Source: Paenarthrobacter sp. JL.01a
GTDB lineage: Bacteria; Actinomycetota; Actinomycetes; Actinomycetales; Micrococcaceae
Length of the DNA stretch: 64,000 nucleotides
NCBI RefSeq assembly: GCF_025452095.1
Contig: NZ_CP104877.1
Coordinates: 1 to 64,000, forward strand
Direction: 5' to 3'
This document shows positions 1 through 14,260 of the stretch, piece after piece (position 1 is the first letter of the stretch; every line of letters starts with the position of its first letter). The translations under genes were made by a program, and so were the position numbers. The notes beneath the pieces are model-generated. The model was not told the DNA's origin and did not search any database. It worked only from the letters and a program-made list of their open reading frames with translations.

Positions 1-1419
1 ATGACAGTAGACGAAGCCAACCACGCCAACACTGTCGGAAGTTCCTGGCGCAGGGTGCTCAGCCTCCTGGAACAGGACGACCGTGTGACTCCCCGTCAGC
101 GTGGTTTCGTCATTCTCGCCCAGGCCCAGGGCCTCATCGGCTCCACCCTCCTGGTGGCCGTCCCCAACGAGCTCACCCGCGAGGTCCTCCAGACGCAGGT
201 CAAGGACGCCTTGGACGACGCCCTCCGCAACGTCTTCTCCGACGACATCCGCTGCGCCATCGACGTCGACACGGATCTGGTGCCCGTCCATGCCGAACCG
301 GAACCCGCCGTCGAGCTTTCCGCCGTTCCCGACTTTCCGGAGCCGAAGCCGCAACCGACGCCGCCGAGCACCTCGCATGAATTCGGCCGCCTGAACCCGA
401 AGTACATCTTCGACACCTTCGTGATCGGTTCCTCGAACCGGTTCGCCCACGCCGCGGCGGTCGCTGTAGCAGAAGCGCCGGCCAAGGCCTACAACCCCTT
501 GTTCATCTACGGCGATTCAGGTCTGGGGAAGACCCACCTGCTCCACGCCATCGGACACTATGCCCGCAGGCTCTACAGCGGCATCCGGGTCCGCTACGTG
601 AACTCGGAAGAATTCACCAACGACTTCATCAACTCCATCCGTGATGATGAGGGCACCAGCTTCAAGACCACCTACCGGAACGTTGATGTCCTCCTGATCG
701 ATGACATCCAGTTCCTGGCGGGCAAGGACCGGACGCAGGAAGAGTTCTTCCACACGTTCAATGCCCTGCACAACGCCAACAAGCAGGTTGTCATCACCTC
801 TGACCAGCCGCCCAAGATGCTGGCAGGCTTCGAAGACCGCATGACCTCCCGCTTCGAGTGGGGACTTCTCACGGACATCCAGCCGCCGGAACTCGAGACG
901 CGTATCGCCATTCTCCGCAAGAAGGGCCTCAGCGAAGGTTTGTCGGCCCCTGACGACGCCTTGGAGTACATCGCATCGAAGATCTCCAGCAACATCCGCG
1001 AACTTGAAGGCGCGCTGATCCGGGTTACCGCTTTTGCAAGCCTGAACCGCCAGCCGGTGGACGTGGCCCTCGCCGAGATGGTCCTCAAGGACCTGATCAC
1101 CGACGACGGTGCCCAGGAAATCACCGCGAAGCAAATCCTTGACCAGACGGCCGACTACTTCAAGCTCAGCATGGAAGAACTCTGCAGCAAGTCCCGGACG
1201 CGCACCCTGGTCACGGCCCGCCAGATCGCCATGTACCTCTGCCGGGAGCTCACGGACATGTCCCTTCCAAAGATCGGCCAGGAGCTTGGTGGGCGTGACC
1301 ACACCACGGTTATCCATGCCGACCGGAAGATCCGCGAGCTGATGGCGGAGCGTCGTGTGATTTACAACCAGGTCACCGAGCTCACCAACCGGATCAAGCA
1401 GCAGCAACGCGACTCCTGA
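1..1419 (+). CDS. dnaA: Chromosomal replication initiator protein DnaA
   Basis: The AAA+ initiator binds DnaA boxes at oriC, melts the origin and helps load the helicase. The 472-residue frame is full length and starts with ATG at the first base. Visible parts are an N-terminal domain I, a variable Pro/Glu-rich linker (about 95-125), Walker [10 protein letters not shown] near residue 171, Walker B LLIDDIQF near 231, and the C-terminal box-binding signature [11 protein letters not shown] near 430. The origin and dnaN follow. The promoter lies outside the window. Confidence 0.98.
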   Translation: MTVDEANHANTVGSSWRRVLSLLEQDDRVTPRQRGFVILAQAQGLIGSTLLVAVPNELTREVLQTQVKDALDDALRNVFSDDIRCAIDVDTDLVPVHAEPEPAVELSAVPDFPEPKPQPTPPSTSHEFGRLNPKYIFDTFVIGSSNRFAHAAAVAVAEAPAKAYNPLFIYGDSGLGKTHLLHAIGHYARRLYSGIRVRYVNSEEFTNDFINSIRDDEGTSFKTTYRNVDVLLIDDIQFLAGKDRTQEEFFHTFNALHNANKQVVITSDQPPKMLAGFEDRMTSRFEWGLLTDIQPPELETRIAILRKKGLSEGLSAPDDALEYIASKISSNIRELEGALIRVTAFASLNRQPVDVALAEMVLKDLITDDGAQEITAKQILDQTADYFKLSMEELCSKSRTRTLVTARQIAMYLCRELTDMSLPKIGQELGGRDHTTVIHADRKIRELMAERRVIYNQVTELTNRIKQQQRDS

Positions 1420-1984
1420 GATCCACATCGCGCGCGCCACTACATACCTTATTAACAGGTGCATGTGGATAAGCCTGTGGATACTTAAGGGGACAAGCGC
1501 GGTTAATGGGCTTAAAACCCTTAAGCCGTCTGTGGATCGTTAAAAACCGGCCTCTGGGTTGTCCCCATCCACACCCTGTTTAAAACCCAGTTAACGCACA
1601 GTCCATGAACAGGGCTTAACCGTGGATCAGAGCCTCAGGATGGGGTTATCCACAGTTTCCACAGCAGTTATTAACACTACGAATCCCAAAAAATTGAAAT
1701 CCCTCAAATAACAATCTCGATCCACCCGCCCACTGAACCAGGCCAACGGCCCGGCAAGGCCAGCCTTGCGGCTGTCCACAGAGGAAGGGCCGGGCAAACG
1801 GGGATGGGTTAATCGCGGATCTTCCGGCTAAGCTGTCAGCAGCGCTCCCATCCTTGGGTCTTGTTTGTAGTTCGCTCAGTGCGGACCATGCAGGTTCCGA
1901 TGCCGGACTGCGAAGATTCAGCGGGTTCCAAGCAGGAATCCGCGGCTACTACATGGCAGCAGCAATGAAAGGCGGCACCCCTCC
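1420..1984. other. oriC: Replication origin (oriC), dnaA-dnaN intergenic region
   Basis: This 565-bp non-coding stretch sits between dnaA and dnaN, the usual origin position in Actinobacteria. It has two exact DnaA boxes (TGTGGATAA at 1464-1472, TTATCCACA at 1646-1654) and several degenerate ones (1476-1484, 1531-1539, 1566-1574, about 1656 and 1773). An AT-rich block at about 1664-1718, beside the 1646 box, is the likely unwinding element. Repeated TTAA tracts occur at 1500-1620. The function rests on position plus box content; the unwinding site is inferred. Confidence 0.9.
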
Positions 1985-3109
1985 GTGAAGTTCAGAGTCG
2001 ACCGCGACGTCCTGGCAGAAGCCGTTACGTGGACCGCGCGGTCGTTGTCTCCGCGGCCGCCCGTACCCGTGCTTTCCGGCCTTCTCCTCAAAGCTGAGGC
2101 AGGAACCGTAAGCCTCTCAAGCTTCGATTACGAGACCTCGGCCCGCTTGGAAATCCCTGCAGACATCGCCGTCGAGGGCACCATCCTGGTCTCCGGCCGC
2201 CTCCTGGCTGACATCTGCCGCAGCCTGCCTTCTGCTCCGGTCGAGGTTGAAACCGATGGCAGCAAAGTCACTTTGACCTGCCGTCGAAGCAGCTTCCACC
2301 TGGCCACCATGCCGGAGTCCGAGTACCCGGCCCTGCCTGCGCTTCCGGCCATCAGCGGTACCTTGCCCGGCGACGCCTTTGCCCAGGCTGTTTCCCAGGT
2401 CATCATCGCGGCAAGCAAGGATGACACGTTGCCGATCCTGACCGGTGTCCGCATGGAGATTGAGGACGACCTCATCACCCTCCTCGCCACCGACCGTTAC
2501 CGCCTGGCCATGCGCGAAGTCCCTTGGAAGCCCGTGACTCCCGGCATCTCGACGAGTGCCTTGGTGAAGTCCAAGACCCTGAACGAGGTCGCCAAGACCT
2601 TGGGCGGCAGTGGCGACATCAACCTGGCGCTTGCTGATGATGACAGCCGGCTTATCGGTTTCGAGAGTGGCGGACGGACCACCACTTCGCTTCTTGTCGA
2701 CGGCGACTACCCGAAGATCCGCTCACTCTTCCCGGACTCCACCCCAATTCATGCAACGGTCCAGACCCAGGAACTCGTCGAAGCCGTACGCCGTGTCTCG
2801 TTGGTCGCCGAGCGCAACACCCCTGTCCGGCTTGCCTTCACCCAGGGCCTGTTGAACCTCGACGCCGGTACGGGCGAGGATGCACAGGCTTCCGAGGAAC
2901 TTGAAGCGCAGCTCTCCGGAGATGACATCACCGTGGCCTTCAACCCGCACTACCTCGTTGAAGGTTTGAGCGTCATCGAGACCAAGTACGTCCGCTTCTC
3001 CTTCACCACGGCTCCCAAGCCGGCCATGATCACGGCCCAGGCAGAACCCGATGGCGAAGACCAGGACGACTACCGATACCTCGTGATGCCGGTCCGCCTT
3101 CCCAACTAA
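1985..3109 (+). CDS. dnaN: DNA polymerase III sliding clamp (beta subunit)
   Basis: The clamp forms a ring on DNA and tethers the replicative polymerase. At 374 residues it has the family length, starting MKFRVDRDVLAEAV and ending with the typical C-terminal YLVMPVRLPN. The start is GTG at 1985, and only a distant AAAGG lies upstream. It is followed after 42 bp by gnd and then recF, the conserved actinobacterial order. Three-domain clamp architecture is inferred from length and overall similarity. Confidence 0.97.
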   Translation: MKFRVDRDVLAEAVTWTARSLSPRPPVPVLSGLLLKAEAGTVSLSSFDYETSARLEIPADIAVEGTILVSGRLLADICRSLPSAPVEVETDGSKVTLTCRRSSFHLATMPESEYPALPALPAISGTLPGDAFAQAVSQVIIAASKDDTLPILTGVRMEIEDDLITLLATDRYRLAMREVPWKPVTPGISTSALVKSKTLNEVAKTLGGSGDINLALADDDSRLIGFESGGRTTTSLLVDGDYPKIRSLFPDSTPIHATVQTQELVEAVRRVSLVAERNTPVRLAFTQGLLNLDAGTGEDAQASEELEAQLSGDDITVAFNPHYLVEGLSVIETKYVRFSFTTAPKPAMITAQAEPDGEDQDDYRYLVMPVRLPN

Positions 3110-3151
3110 TCGGCAAATACCCACCCGCTTTCGCAGAAAAGAGTCCACACT

Positions 3152-4036
3152 GTGCACATCGGTTTGATCGGCCTTGGAAAAATGGGTTTCAACATGCGTG
3201 AACGCATGCGCAAGGGCGGCATCGAGGTCACAGGCTTCGACCGCAACCCGGATGTCACCGATGTTGCTTCGGTGGAGGAATTGATCGCCGCACTGCCAGC
3301 GCCGCGAATCGTGTGGGTAATGGTTCCTTCCGGCGAAATCACTGACGCCGTCGTGACGGAACTCGGGGACAAACTCAGCCCCGGAGACATGGTGATTGAC
3401 GGCGGAAACTCACGGTTCACCGAGGACCAGAAGCACGCTGCCGCTCTTGCGGACAAGGGCATCCGGTTTGCTGACTGTGGCGTTTCCGGCGGTGTGTGGG
3501 GCCTCCAAAACGGTTACGGCCTGATGGCCGGCGGAGCTGAAGAGGACATCGAACTGGCGATGCCCATCTTCGATGCCCTGCGTCCCGAAGGCGACCGGGC
3601 GGACAGCTTCGTTCACGTTGGCGGGGTCGGCGCAGGCCACTACGCCAAGATGGTCCACAACGGCATCGAATACGGCCTCATGCAGGCATACGCCGAAGGT
3701 TACGAGCTCCTGGCTGCGAAGGACATCGTCAAGGACCTTCCGGGAACCTTCCGCGCATGGCAAAAGGGAACCGTGGTCCGGTCCTGGCTCCTGGACCTCA
3801 TGGTCAAGGCACTCGACGAAGATCCGGGACTGGCGTCAATCGACGACTACGTCGAAGACTCCGGCGAGGGACGCTGGACCGTGGAAGAAGCGATCGCCAA
3901 TGCGGTACCGGCACCGGCCATCACGGCCGCGCTTTTCGCGCGCTTTGCTTCGCGCGAAGACAACTCGCCGGCCATGAAGATGGTTTCCGCGCTGCGTCAC
4001 CAGTTCGGCGGACACGCCACCCGTCCGGCCAACTAG
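3152..4036 (+). CDS. gnd: 6-phosphogluconate dehydrogenase, short NAD-type, decarboxylating
   Basis: It oxidises and decarboxylates 6-phosphogluconate to ribulose 5-phosphate in the pentose phosphate pathway. The Rossmann motif GLIGLGKMG is at residues 3-11. The substrate-site signatures [14 protein letters not shown] and [17 protein letters not shown] are present. At 294 residues it belongs to the short GndA-like class, not the 470-residue enzyme. The GTG start at 3152 begins [12 protein letters not shown]. Its place between dnaN and recF is conserved in many Actinobacteria. Confidence 0.93.
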   Translation: MHIGLIGLGKMGFNMRERMRKGGIEVTGFDRNPDVTDVASVEELIAALPAPRIVWVMVPSGEITDAVVTELGDKLSPGDMVIDGGNSRFTEDQKHAAALADKGIRFADCGVSGGVWGLQNGYGLMAGGAEEDIELAMPIFDALRPEGDRADSFVHVGGVGAGHYAKMVHNGIEYGLMQAYAEGYELLAAKDIVKDLPGTFRAWQKGTVVRSWLLDLMVKALDEDPGLASIDDYVEDSGEGRWTVEEAIANAVPAPAITAALFARFASREDNSPAMKMVSALRHQFGGHATRPAN

Positions 4037-4059
4037 GCCGCAGGAGTCCTGCAACCGGC

Positions 4060-5253
4060 GTGTACCTCGAACATCTTTCGCTGACGGATTTCCGCAGCTA
4101 CGCACAGGTGGATTTGAAGCTTGGACCAGGGGTAACGGTCCTCGTGGGTTCCAACGGGATCGGCAAGACGAACCTGATGGAAGCCATTGGATACCTGGCT
4201 ACCCTGAGTTCCCACCGTGTGAGCACGGATGCTCCGCTGCTTCGCTTTGGTGCCGAACGCGCAATGATCCGGGCCAGGTTGGTCCGCGGTGAACAATCAA
4301 CGGTCATTGAGCTGGAAATCAACGCGGGCCGCGCCAACCGCGGACGCATCAACCGCGGGAATCCGGTCCGGGCGCGGGACATCCTGGGGATTTGCCACAC
4401 GGTGCTTTTCGCCCCCGAGGACCTTGCCTTGGTCAAGGGTGATCCCTCCAACCGCCGACGCTTCTTGGATGAGCTCCTGGTCAGCCTCGTACCCCGGCAT
4501 GCTGCAACCCGGAGCGACTACGACCGCGTCTTGAAGCAGCGGAACGCGCTGCTGAAGTCGGCCCGTATGGGCAAGTTCACGGCGGGCCATGAAGCAACCC
4601 TGGACGTGTGGGACCAGCACATGGCGCGGGCCGGCGCCGAACTGCTGCACGCGCGGCTCGAATTGGTGGAACGGCTTCGTCCGCACTTGAACAGCGCTTA
4701 CGCGCAGCTCACGGACGGGTCCAAGGACGCCGGCGCGGTGTACCGCTCCACCATCCAGGACATTCTTGACGACGACGGCGGTCCGGCCAACAGCGGAACA
4801 GAACCTCCGGCGTCGTTCGAGGACCTTCGGCTCCTGTCCGTCGACGAACTCACCGAACGCTACGTGCAGGCCTTTGCGGCGTCGAGGAAAAAGGAACTCG
4901 AACGGGGCATATCACTGGTGGGGCCGCACCGGGACGAACTGGAGCTGACCTTGGGACAAGCTCCGGCAAAGGGCTATGCGTCCCACGGCGAAACGTGGTC
5001 CATGTGCCTGTCGTTGCGCCTGGCATCCTACTACGTGATGCTCGACGACGCCCGGACGGGCGGCACGGCTCCGATCCTTATCCTGGACGACGTTTTCGCT
5101 GAATTGGACGTCCAGCGCCGGCGTAAACTGGCAGCAATAGTCGCCGGCGCCGAGCAAGTTCTGGTGACTGCCGCCGTCGATGCCGATATCCCCGAGGAGC
5201 TGGCCGGACGGCGCGTAACCGTTGTTCCGGGAGGCATCGATGGCGAAGGATAG
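4060..5253 (+). CDS. recF: DNA replication and repair protein RecF
   Basis: RecF is an SMC-like ATPase that helps load RecA at gaps and stalled forks. I place the start at GTG 4060 (protein [14 protein letters not shown]), the usual N-terminus. The open frame runs further upstream but only as a shadow of gnd. Walker [13 protein letters not shown] lies near residue 30, and the C-terminal [10 protein letters not shown] is the Walker B/D-loop region. Length is 397 residues. It overlaps the next gene by 14 bp, so the two are probably co-translated. Confidence 0.96.
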   Translation: MYLEHLSLTDFRSYAQVDLKLGPGVTVLVGSNGIGKTNLMEAIGYLATLSSHRVSTDAPLLRFGAERAMIRARLVRGEQSTVIELEINAGRANRGRINRGNPVRARDILGICHTVLFAPEDLALVKGDPSNRRRFLDELLVSLVPRHAATRSDYDRVLKQRNALLKSARMGKFTAGHEATLDVWDQHMARAGAELLHARLELVERLRPHLNSAYAQLTDGSKDAGAVYRSTIQDILDDDGGPANSGTEPPASFEDLRLLSVDELTERYVQAFAASRKKELERGISLVGPHRDELELTLGQAPAKGYASHGETWSMCLSLRLASYYVMLDDARTGGTAPILILDDVFAELDVQRRRKLAAIVAGAEQVLVTAAVDADIPEELAGRRVTVVPGGIDGEG

Positions 5254-5794
5254 TCCCGACGGACTCCAACCGGGCCGCGACCCGGACGAAATCGATGCTG
5301 CCCAGGCGGCGCTGAACCGTATGCGGGAGGCGGCGGCGGCCCGAGGCGAAGTGAGGCAGCGTGCTCCCCGGCCGGGATCGGCCCCCAAGCGCAAAGGACT
5401 GCGGGATACCCGGGGCTTCTCCCAGTTTCATGGCAGCGGCCGGGACCCTTTGGGGCTGGGCAAGGTCGTAGGGCGCCTCGTAGCGGAACGCGGCTGGACT
5501 TCACCTGTTGCCGTTGGGTCCGTCATGGCGGAATGGGACACCTTGGTGGGTCCGGACATCTCCGCGCACTGCACGCCGGAGAGCTTCACCGACACAACAC
5601 TTCATGTCCGCTGCGATTCGACAGCATGGGCCACGCAGCTGCGCTTGCTGAGCACCAGCCTCCTGGAACTGTTCCGGAATGAGCTGGGTGAAGGCGTTGT
5701 CACCAGTATCCAGGTCCTGGGTCCGTCCGCACCAAGTTGGCGGAAAGGTGGCCGCAGCGTCAACGGTCGGGGTCCCCGGGATACTTACGGCTGA
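5240..5794 (+). CDS. DUF721 (DciA-like) protein
   Basis: A 184-residue member of the DUF721 family, usually found between recF and gyrB in Actinobacteria. Family members related to DciA help load or recruit the replicative helicase; that role is inferred here. The N-terminal third is charged and probably disordered. The conserved domain follows (from about [15 protein letters not shown] to the end). The ATG at 5240 has GGGAGG about 7 nt upstream, favouring it over a TTG six codons earlier. Confidence 0.88.
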   Translation: MAKDSPDGLQPGRDPDEIDAAQAALNRMREAAAARGEVRQRAPRPGSAPKRKGLRDTRGFSQFHGSGRDPLGLGKVVGRLVAERGWTSPVAVGSVMAEWDTLVGPDISAHCTPESFTDTTLHVRCDSTAWATQLRLLSTSLLELFRNELGEGVVTSIQVLGPSAPSWRKGGRSVNGRGPRDTYG

Positions 5795-8210
<2,416 letters not shown>

Positions 8211-8272
8211 GGTCCGGCAAGGACGCGAAGTATTCCAGAACTGACATATACCTGAAACGGAAACCTTAGATT

Positions 8273-10938
<2,666 letters not shown>

Positions 10939-10942
<4 letters not shown>

Positions 10943-11685
10943 GTAATTCCGACTCATATCCCAAGCCGAGCACAGGTGTCCCCGGCGGACTCCGGCAGCC
11001 CTCAGGCAACCCGCAGGCCGGCACGCCTGCCCGTCCCCAGCAACGCCCGGGAGCAGGATCCCCTGGCTCGGGCACATCAGGGGCACGTCCGGCAACGGGT
11101 GCCAACTCTGCTCCTCGTCCAGCCGGCGCCCCGGGGCAACGCCCCGCCCAGCCGGGCCAGCGCCCCGCGGCCGCCGGGCAACGGCCGGCAGGTGCACCGG
11201 GACAGCGTCCGGCCCAGCCCGGGCAGCGCCCAGCAACGGCCGGCCAGCGTCCGGCTGGCGCGGCAGGTCAACGCCCCGTCCAGGGTGGTCCCGGCCTGGT
11301 GAAGCCCGCCCCCAAGGCCAAGGTGCGCCGTGCACGCCTCCTTGTCAGCAAGGTCGACCCCTGGTCAGTGCTCAAGATGGCATTCCTGCTGTCCGTAGCG
11401 CTGGGAATTGTCACCGTGGTGGCGGCCATCGTCTTGTGGACCGTGTTGGATCTCACGGGCATCTTCAACCAGGTGGACAGCCTCCTGGGCACGCTTGCAG
11501 GCTCTGAAGGCAGCGGTTTCGAGCTGAAGAAGATCGCTTCCCTGGGCCAGGTGGCATCCTTCGCGACGATCATCGCGGTGGTGAATGTTGTCCTGCTCAC
11601 TGCGCTGTCCATGCTGTCTGCCGTGCTCTATAACATTTCTGCAACATTGGTTGGCGGCGTTGGCGTCACCCTGACGGACGACTAG
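10939..11685 (+). CDS. DUF3566 membrane protein with N-terminal GQRPA repeats
   Basis: Conserved actinobacterial membrane protein that always follows gyrA; its function is unknown. The first 120 residues are Pro/Gly/Gln-rich with tandem GQRPA units about every 7-14 residues, likely disordered and cytoplasmic. The C-terminal part has a hydrophobic segment ([20 protein letters not shown]) and a second one near the end ([18 protein letters not shown]). It is translationally coupled to gyrA through a GTGA overlap. Confidence 0.9.
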
Positions 11686-11696
11686 CAAAAAACCGC

Positions 11697-11724
11697 GGAA
11701 TTCCGGCGTTCTGGCCGGAATTCC
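11697..11724 (+). terminator. Hairpin after the gyrB-gyrA-DUF3566 operon
   Basis: Perfect 11-bp arms GGAATTCCGGC / GCCGGAATTCC with loop GTTCTG lie 11 bases after the stop. No strong T-tract follows, so termination is inferred from position and stem strength. Confidence 0.55.
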
Positions 11725-11743
11725 CCGGCGAAAGTGCCTCGAT

Positions 11744-11773
11744 TTGAGATCGGGCCGGGAAGTGCTGTACAGT
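11744..11773 (+). promoter_or_regulatory. Promoter for tRNA-Ile
   Basis: TTGAGA at 11744-11749 and TACAGT at 11768-11773 are 18 bp apart, and the tRNA begins 25 nt after the -10. This is one of the better sigma-A-like promoters in the window. Confidence 0.6.
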
Positions 11774-11798
11774 CATATCTCGGCCCGATGAGGCATCG

Positions 11799-11872
11799 GG
11801 GCGTATAGCTCAGGCGGTTAGAGCGCTTCGCTGATAACGAAGAGGTCCCAGGTTCAAGTCCTGGTACGCCCA
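11799..11872 (+). tRNA. tRNA-Ile (anticodon GAT)
   Basis: The 74-nt cloverleaf has acceptor GGGCGTA/TACGCCC, D-stem GCTC/GAGC, anticodon stem CTTCG/CGAAG with loop CTGATAA, and T-stem CCAGG/CCTGG with loop TTCAAGT. The CCA end is not encoded. The gyrA-ileT-alaT order is common in Actinobacteria. Confidence 0.98.
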
Positions 11873-11919
11873 CGGAACCTAAACAGGTTCAGGTAAAACT
11901 GAACCGGAATGAGGTGCTT

Positions 11920-12039
11920 GTGAAGAAGTTGCTGGTAGTTGTGGCAGCCGCAATCGCAGGTGTCCTGGTTTATAAAAAGAACCAGGAATCCGAAGCCCGG
12001 AAAGATGTCTGGAGCAAGTCAACCGATACGGTTGATTAG
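11920..12039 (+). CDS. DLW-39 family small protein (39 aa)
   Basis: A 39-residue gene between the tRNA-Ile and tRNA-Ala genes. The product begins VKKLLVVVAAAIAG, a single hydrophobic helix, and then a charged tail with DVWSKSTDTVD. The DVW takes the place of the DLW signature that, with the 39-residue length, names this actinobacterial family. GAGG lies 5 nt before the GTG start. Function is unknown; a small membrane-anchored protein is inferred. Confidence 0.85.
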   Translation: MKKLLVVVAAAIAGVLVYKKNQESEARKDVWSKSTDTVD

Positions 12040-12086
12040 CCGAGGAACCCGGTTCTGAACTGGTAAAACCCAGTCCGGATATGGGG

Positions 12087-12092
12087 TATGAT
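12087..12092 (+). promoter_or_regulatory. -10 element for tRNA-Ala
   Basis: TATGAT lies 18 nt before the tRNA-Ala start. No good -35 hexamer is visible. Confidence 0.4.
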
Positions 12093-12110
12093 AGACGGGT
12101 TGCTTCTTAT

Positions 12111-12186
12111 GGGGGCATGGCGCAATTGGTAGCGCACCTGCTTTGCAAGCAGGGGGTTCGGGGTTCGAGTCCCCGTGCCTCCACCA
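12111..12186 (+). tRNA. tRNA-Ala (anticodon TGC)
   Basis: The 76-nt sequence includes an encoded CCA end. Acceptor GGGGGCA pairs with TGCCTCC (one G-T), D-stem GCGC/GCGC, anticodon stem CCTGC/GCAGG with loop TTTGCAA, and T-stem CGGGG/CCCCG with loop TTCGAGT. Confidence 0.98.
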
Positions 12187-12190
12187 TAAG

Positions 12191-12222
12191 AAAAGTCCCG
12201 GTCAGGAATGACCGGGACTTTT
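12191..12222 (+). terminator. Terminator after tRNA-Ala
   Basis: A perfect 14-bp stem, AAAAGTCCCGGTCA / TGACCGGGACTTTT, with loop GGAA starts 4 bases after the tRNA. The T-rich 3' arm fits intrinsic termination. Confidence 0.85.
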
Positions 12223-12288
12223 GCATTTAACGCCTGGCCCGGAATCCGGGTAACCGGGACTCGGGAACGGTCGGGAACTGCGGCCATC

Positions 12289-12294
12289 TAGGGT
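12289..12294 (+). promoter_or_regulatory. -10 hexamer of the first EamA gene (leaderless)
   Basis: TAGGGT is followed by 6 nt and then the GTG start at 12301, with no Shine-Dalgarno between. The transcript should begin at or next to the start codon. Confidence 0.45.
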
Positions 12295-12300
12295 TGGTCT

Positions 12301-13224
12301 GTGAACCTTCTCATCGCCGCCCTTGGAGTCCTGGGCGTGGCTTCCTCCGGACCCCTTATTGCAGGAACACTTGGCGCAACATCGGTGACCGCTTTGGCCA
12401 TCGCGTTCTGGCGGAATGCGATCGGTGCGGCAGTGATGGCGGCGCCGGTAGCCATCAGGGAGCCCAAGGCGTTCGGCAGGATCAACCGGCGCGAGTTCGG
12501 CTGGTCGGTGATGGCCGCCGTCGCACTGGCCTTCCATTTCGCGTGCTTCATCACGGCGCTTCAATTGACGTCTGTCGCGGCGGCCACGGCACTCGTTTGC
12601 CTGCAGTCCGCATGGATAGCCGTTTTCCAGATGTTCCGCGGCACGCGCCACCGCTGGCCGGTCCTCGTCGGCCTTGGCATAGCTTTTGTGGGCGTCGTTG
12701 CCATTACGGGATTCGATATGGGTTCGTCCCCCGAGGCGCTGCTGGGCGACCTCCTGGCGGTCGCCGGCGGCGCCTTGGCCGGTCTGTACACCTTGGCCGG
12801 CGGCAAGGCGCGGCAATCCATGGCGACGGGAACCTACACAACCCTCTGCTACGGCATGTGCGCGGCGTTGGTGGCCGTGATGGCCTTTGTCAGTGGGCAG
12901 CCGTTGTCAGGGTTCGACGCCGGCGGTTGGCTTGGCATTATTGCCATCACCGTCTGCGCGCAGCTGGTGGGGCACACAGCGTTCAACCACTTGCTGGCAA
13001 CGATGAGCCCCTTGCTGGTGTCCATGATCATCCTGCTCGAAATCCCCGGTGCAGCCATCCTGGCCGCCGTCTTCCTCAACGAAACCCTCCCAGCGGGGAC
13101 CTATGCCGGGCTGGCGCTCATCCTGGCCGGCTTGGCCGTCGTCGTGGCCGGCCAAAGACGCGGCCGTGCAGGGCGCGGCGACAGCGAAGCCGACCGCAGG
13201 GAAGCCGAGCTGGGCACTGACTGA
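12301..13224 (+). CDS. EamA/DMT family transporter
   Basis: A 307-residue polytopic inner-membrane protein of the drug/metabolite transporter superfamily, with about ten hydrophobic segments as two EamA repeats. Members export amino acids, metabolites or drugs; the substrate here is unknown. A charged Arg-rich tail (GQRRGRAGRGDSEADRREAE) ends the protein. The GTG start sits 6 nt after a TAGGGT -10 element, so it is probably translated from a leaderless mRNA. It converges on the glycosyltransferase downstream. Confidence 0.85.
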   Translation: MNLLIAALGVLGVASSGPLIAGTLGATSVTALAIAFWRNAIGAAVMAAPVAIREPKAFGRINRREFGWSVMAAVALAFHFACFITALQLTSVAAATALVCLQSAWIAVFQMFRGTRHRWPVLVGLGIAFVGVVAITGFDMGSSPEALLGDLLAVAGGALAGLYTLAGGKARQSMATGTYTTLCYGMCAALVAVMAFVSGQPLSGFDAGGWLGIIAITVCAQLVGHTAFNHLLATMSPLLVSMIILLEIPGAAILAAVFLNETLPAGTYAGLALILAGLAVVVAGQRRGRAGRGDSEADRREAELGTD

Positions 13225-13256
13225 CGTTCCGGCGTCGTGCGGTGATCCCGAAGGAC

Positions 13257-14132
13257 TCAGAGCCCGCCGCGGCGGGCGCCCTGTGCGGCATTGGCCGTGT
13301 GGATGGCGCGCAGCAGCTTGGCGGGGAAATAGACCGAGAAGAACACCACCATGGGGGCCTTCAGGGCCATTTTCTTGACGTTGTGCGCTTTGTACGTGCG
13401 GTCGAAGCGCTGCACGTAATAGCGATAGTCCCGGGGTGAATCCTCGAGCCTGCGCGCGGACATCCCGGAGACCATCTGGGGCACGTACTGGACCTTGAGG
13501 TCATGCTCGAACAGATGGAGCGAGAGGTCGATGTCCTCGTGCATCTCATCTTTTTCGTCCAGGCACGCCTCGTCGCGGATGATTTCCCAGGCAGATCGAC
13601 GGAGGGCCATGTTCGAGCCGAACAGGAAGTGGTACTGGTGCTTCGCCAGTCGCAGCATGAGCTGCCTCATCTTGTCGTCGGCCTTGAGCCCGAAACGCCG
13701 CATGGGCATGTCGTAGTAGACCACCGGTCCAGTTGCTGCGGCGACGGACTGGTTCATGAACGCCTTTTGCACCTGCTCAACCCAATCCGGCTCAAGGACC
13801 GAGTCTGCGTCGATGCGGCCGATGACTTCACCGGTGGCACTGTTCAGGCCGTGGTTGCGGGTGGGAATGAGGCCCTGGGCGCCGTCCTGCCGAAGAAGAA
13901 TGATGGGGCTCTCAGGGTATTCCTGCTGCATCTGCCGCACGATCCTGGCTGTCCGGTCCGTGGACAGGTTATCCACCACGATGATCTCGTCTGCCGGCAC
14001 GGACTGGTAGATGGCAGCGATGAGGCACTGGCGTATAACGCTTTCTTCGTTGTACGCCGGGATGACGATGGAGACGCCCGGAGGTTCCGGGGCATCCTGG
14101 AGGGCACCCGCCAAGGGTCTATCGGCTGACAT
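13257..14132 (-). CDS. Family 2 glycosyltransferase
   Basis: A GT-A fold transferase that moves a sugar from a nucleotide-activated donor; acceptor unknown. N-terminal VSIVIPAYNEESVIRQC and DEIIVVDNLSTDRT mark the nucleotide-binding region, and GRIDADSVLEPDW carries the DXD-type metal site. A short hydrophobic stretch near the C-terminus (PMVVFFSVYFPAKLL) may associate with the membrane. Length is 291 residues. The GAGGAG touching the ATG is too close to act as an SD, and a TAGATT -10 lies 7 nt upstream. Confidence 0.85.
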   Translation of the reverse strand: MSADRPLAGALQDAPEPPGVSIVIPAYNEESVIRQCLIAAIYQSVPADEIIVVDNLSTDRTARIVRQMQQEYPESPIILLRQDGAQGLIPTRNHGLNSATGEVIGRIDADSVLEPDWVEQVQKAFMNQSVAAATGPVVYYDMPMRRFGLKADDKMRQLMLRLAKHQYHFLFGSNMALRRSAWEIIRDEACLDEKDEMHEDIDLSLHLFEHDLKVQYVPQMVSGMSARRLEDSPRDYRYYVQRFDRTYKAHNVKKMALKAPMVVFFSVYFPAKLLRAIHTANAAQGARRGGL

Positions 14133-14139
14133 CTCCTCA

Positions 14140-14145
14140 AATCTA
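14140..14145 (-). promoter_or_regulatory. -10 hexamer of the glycosyltransferase gene (leaderless)
   Basis: On the minus strand TAGATT is followed by 7 nt and the ATG at 14132. Confidence 0.4.
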
Positions 14146-14196
14146 ACACCCGCATCTTTGCCCCTGGCGGAGGCTTTGGTTACAAGCTGGCAAACA

Positions 14197-14232
14197 CTGA
14201 AGGGACCCCGGCTGCTGCCGGAGTCCCTTCAG
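14197..14232 (-). terminator. Terminator of the amphipathic-repeat gene
   Basis: Sixteen-base arms with one mismatch (CTGAAGGGACYCCGGC type) and loop of 4 lie 29 bases downstream of the minus-strand stop at 14261. A short T-rich run follows on the minus strand. Confidence 0.7.
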
Positions 14233-14260
14233 GAGTGGACTGCTTTCCAGGTGAAAGCGC

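Noticed and set aside
517..1464. A 315-codon open frame opposite dnaA
   Set aside because: It is the reverse-strand shadow of a certain gene, common in high-GC DNA.
3757..4059. N-terminal extension of recF into gnd
   Set aside because: The extra 101 residues are an alternate-frame reading of gnd; RecF normally starts at the VYLEHLSL position.
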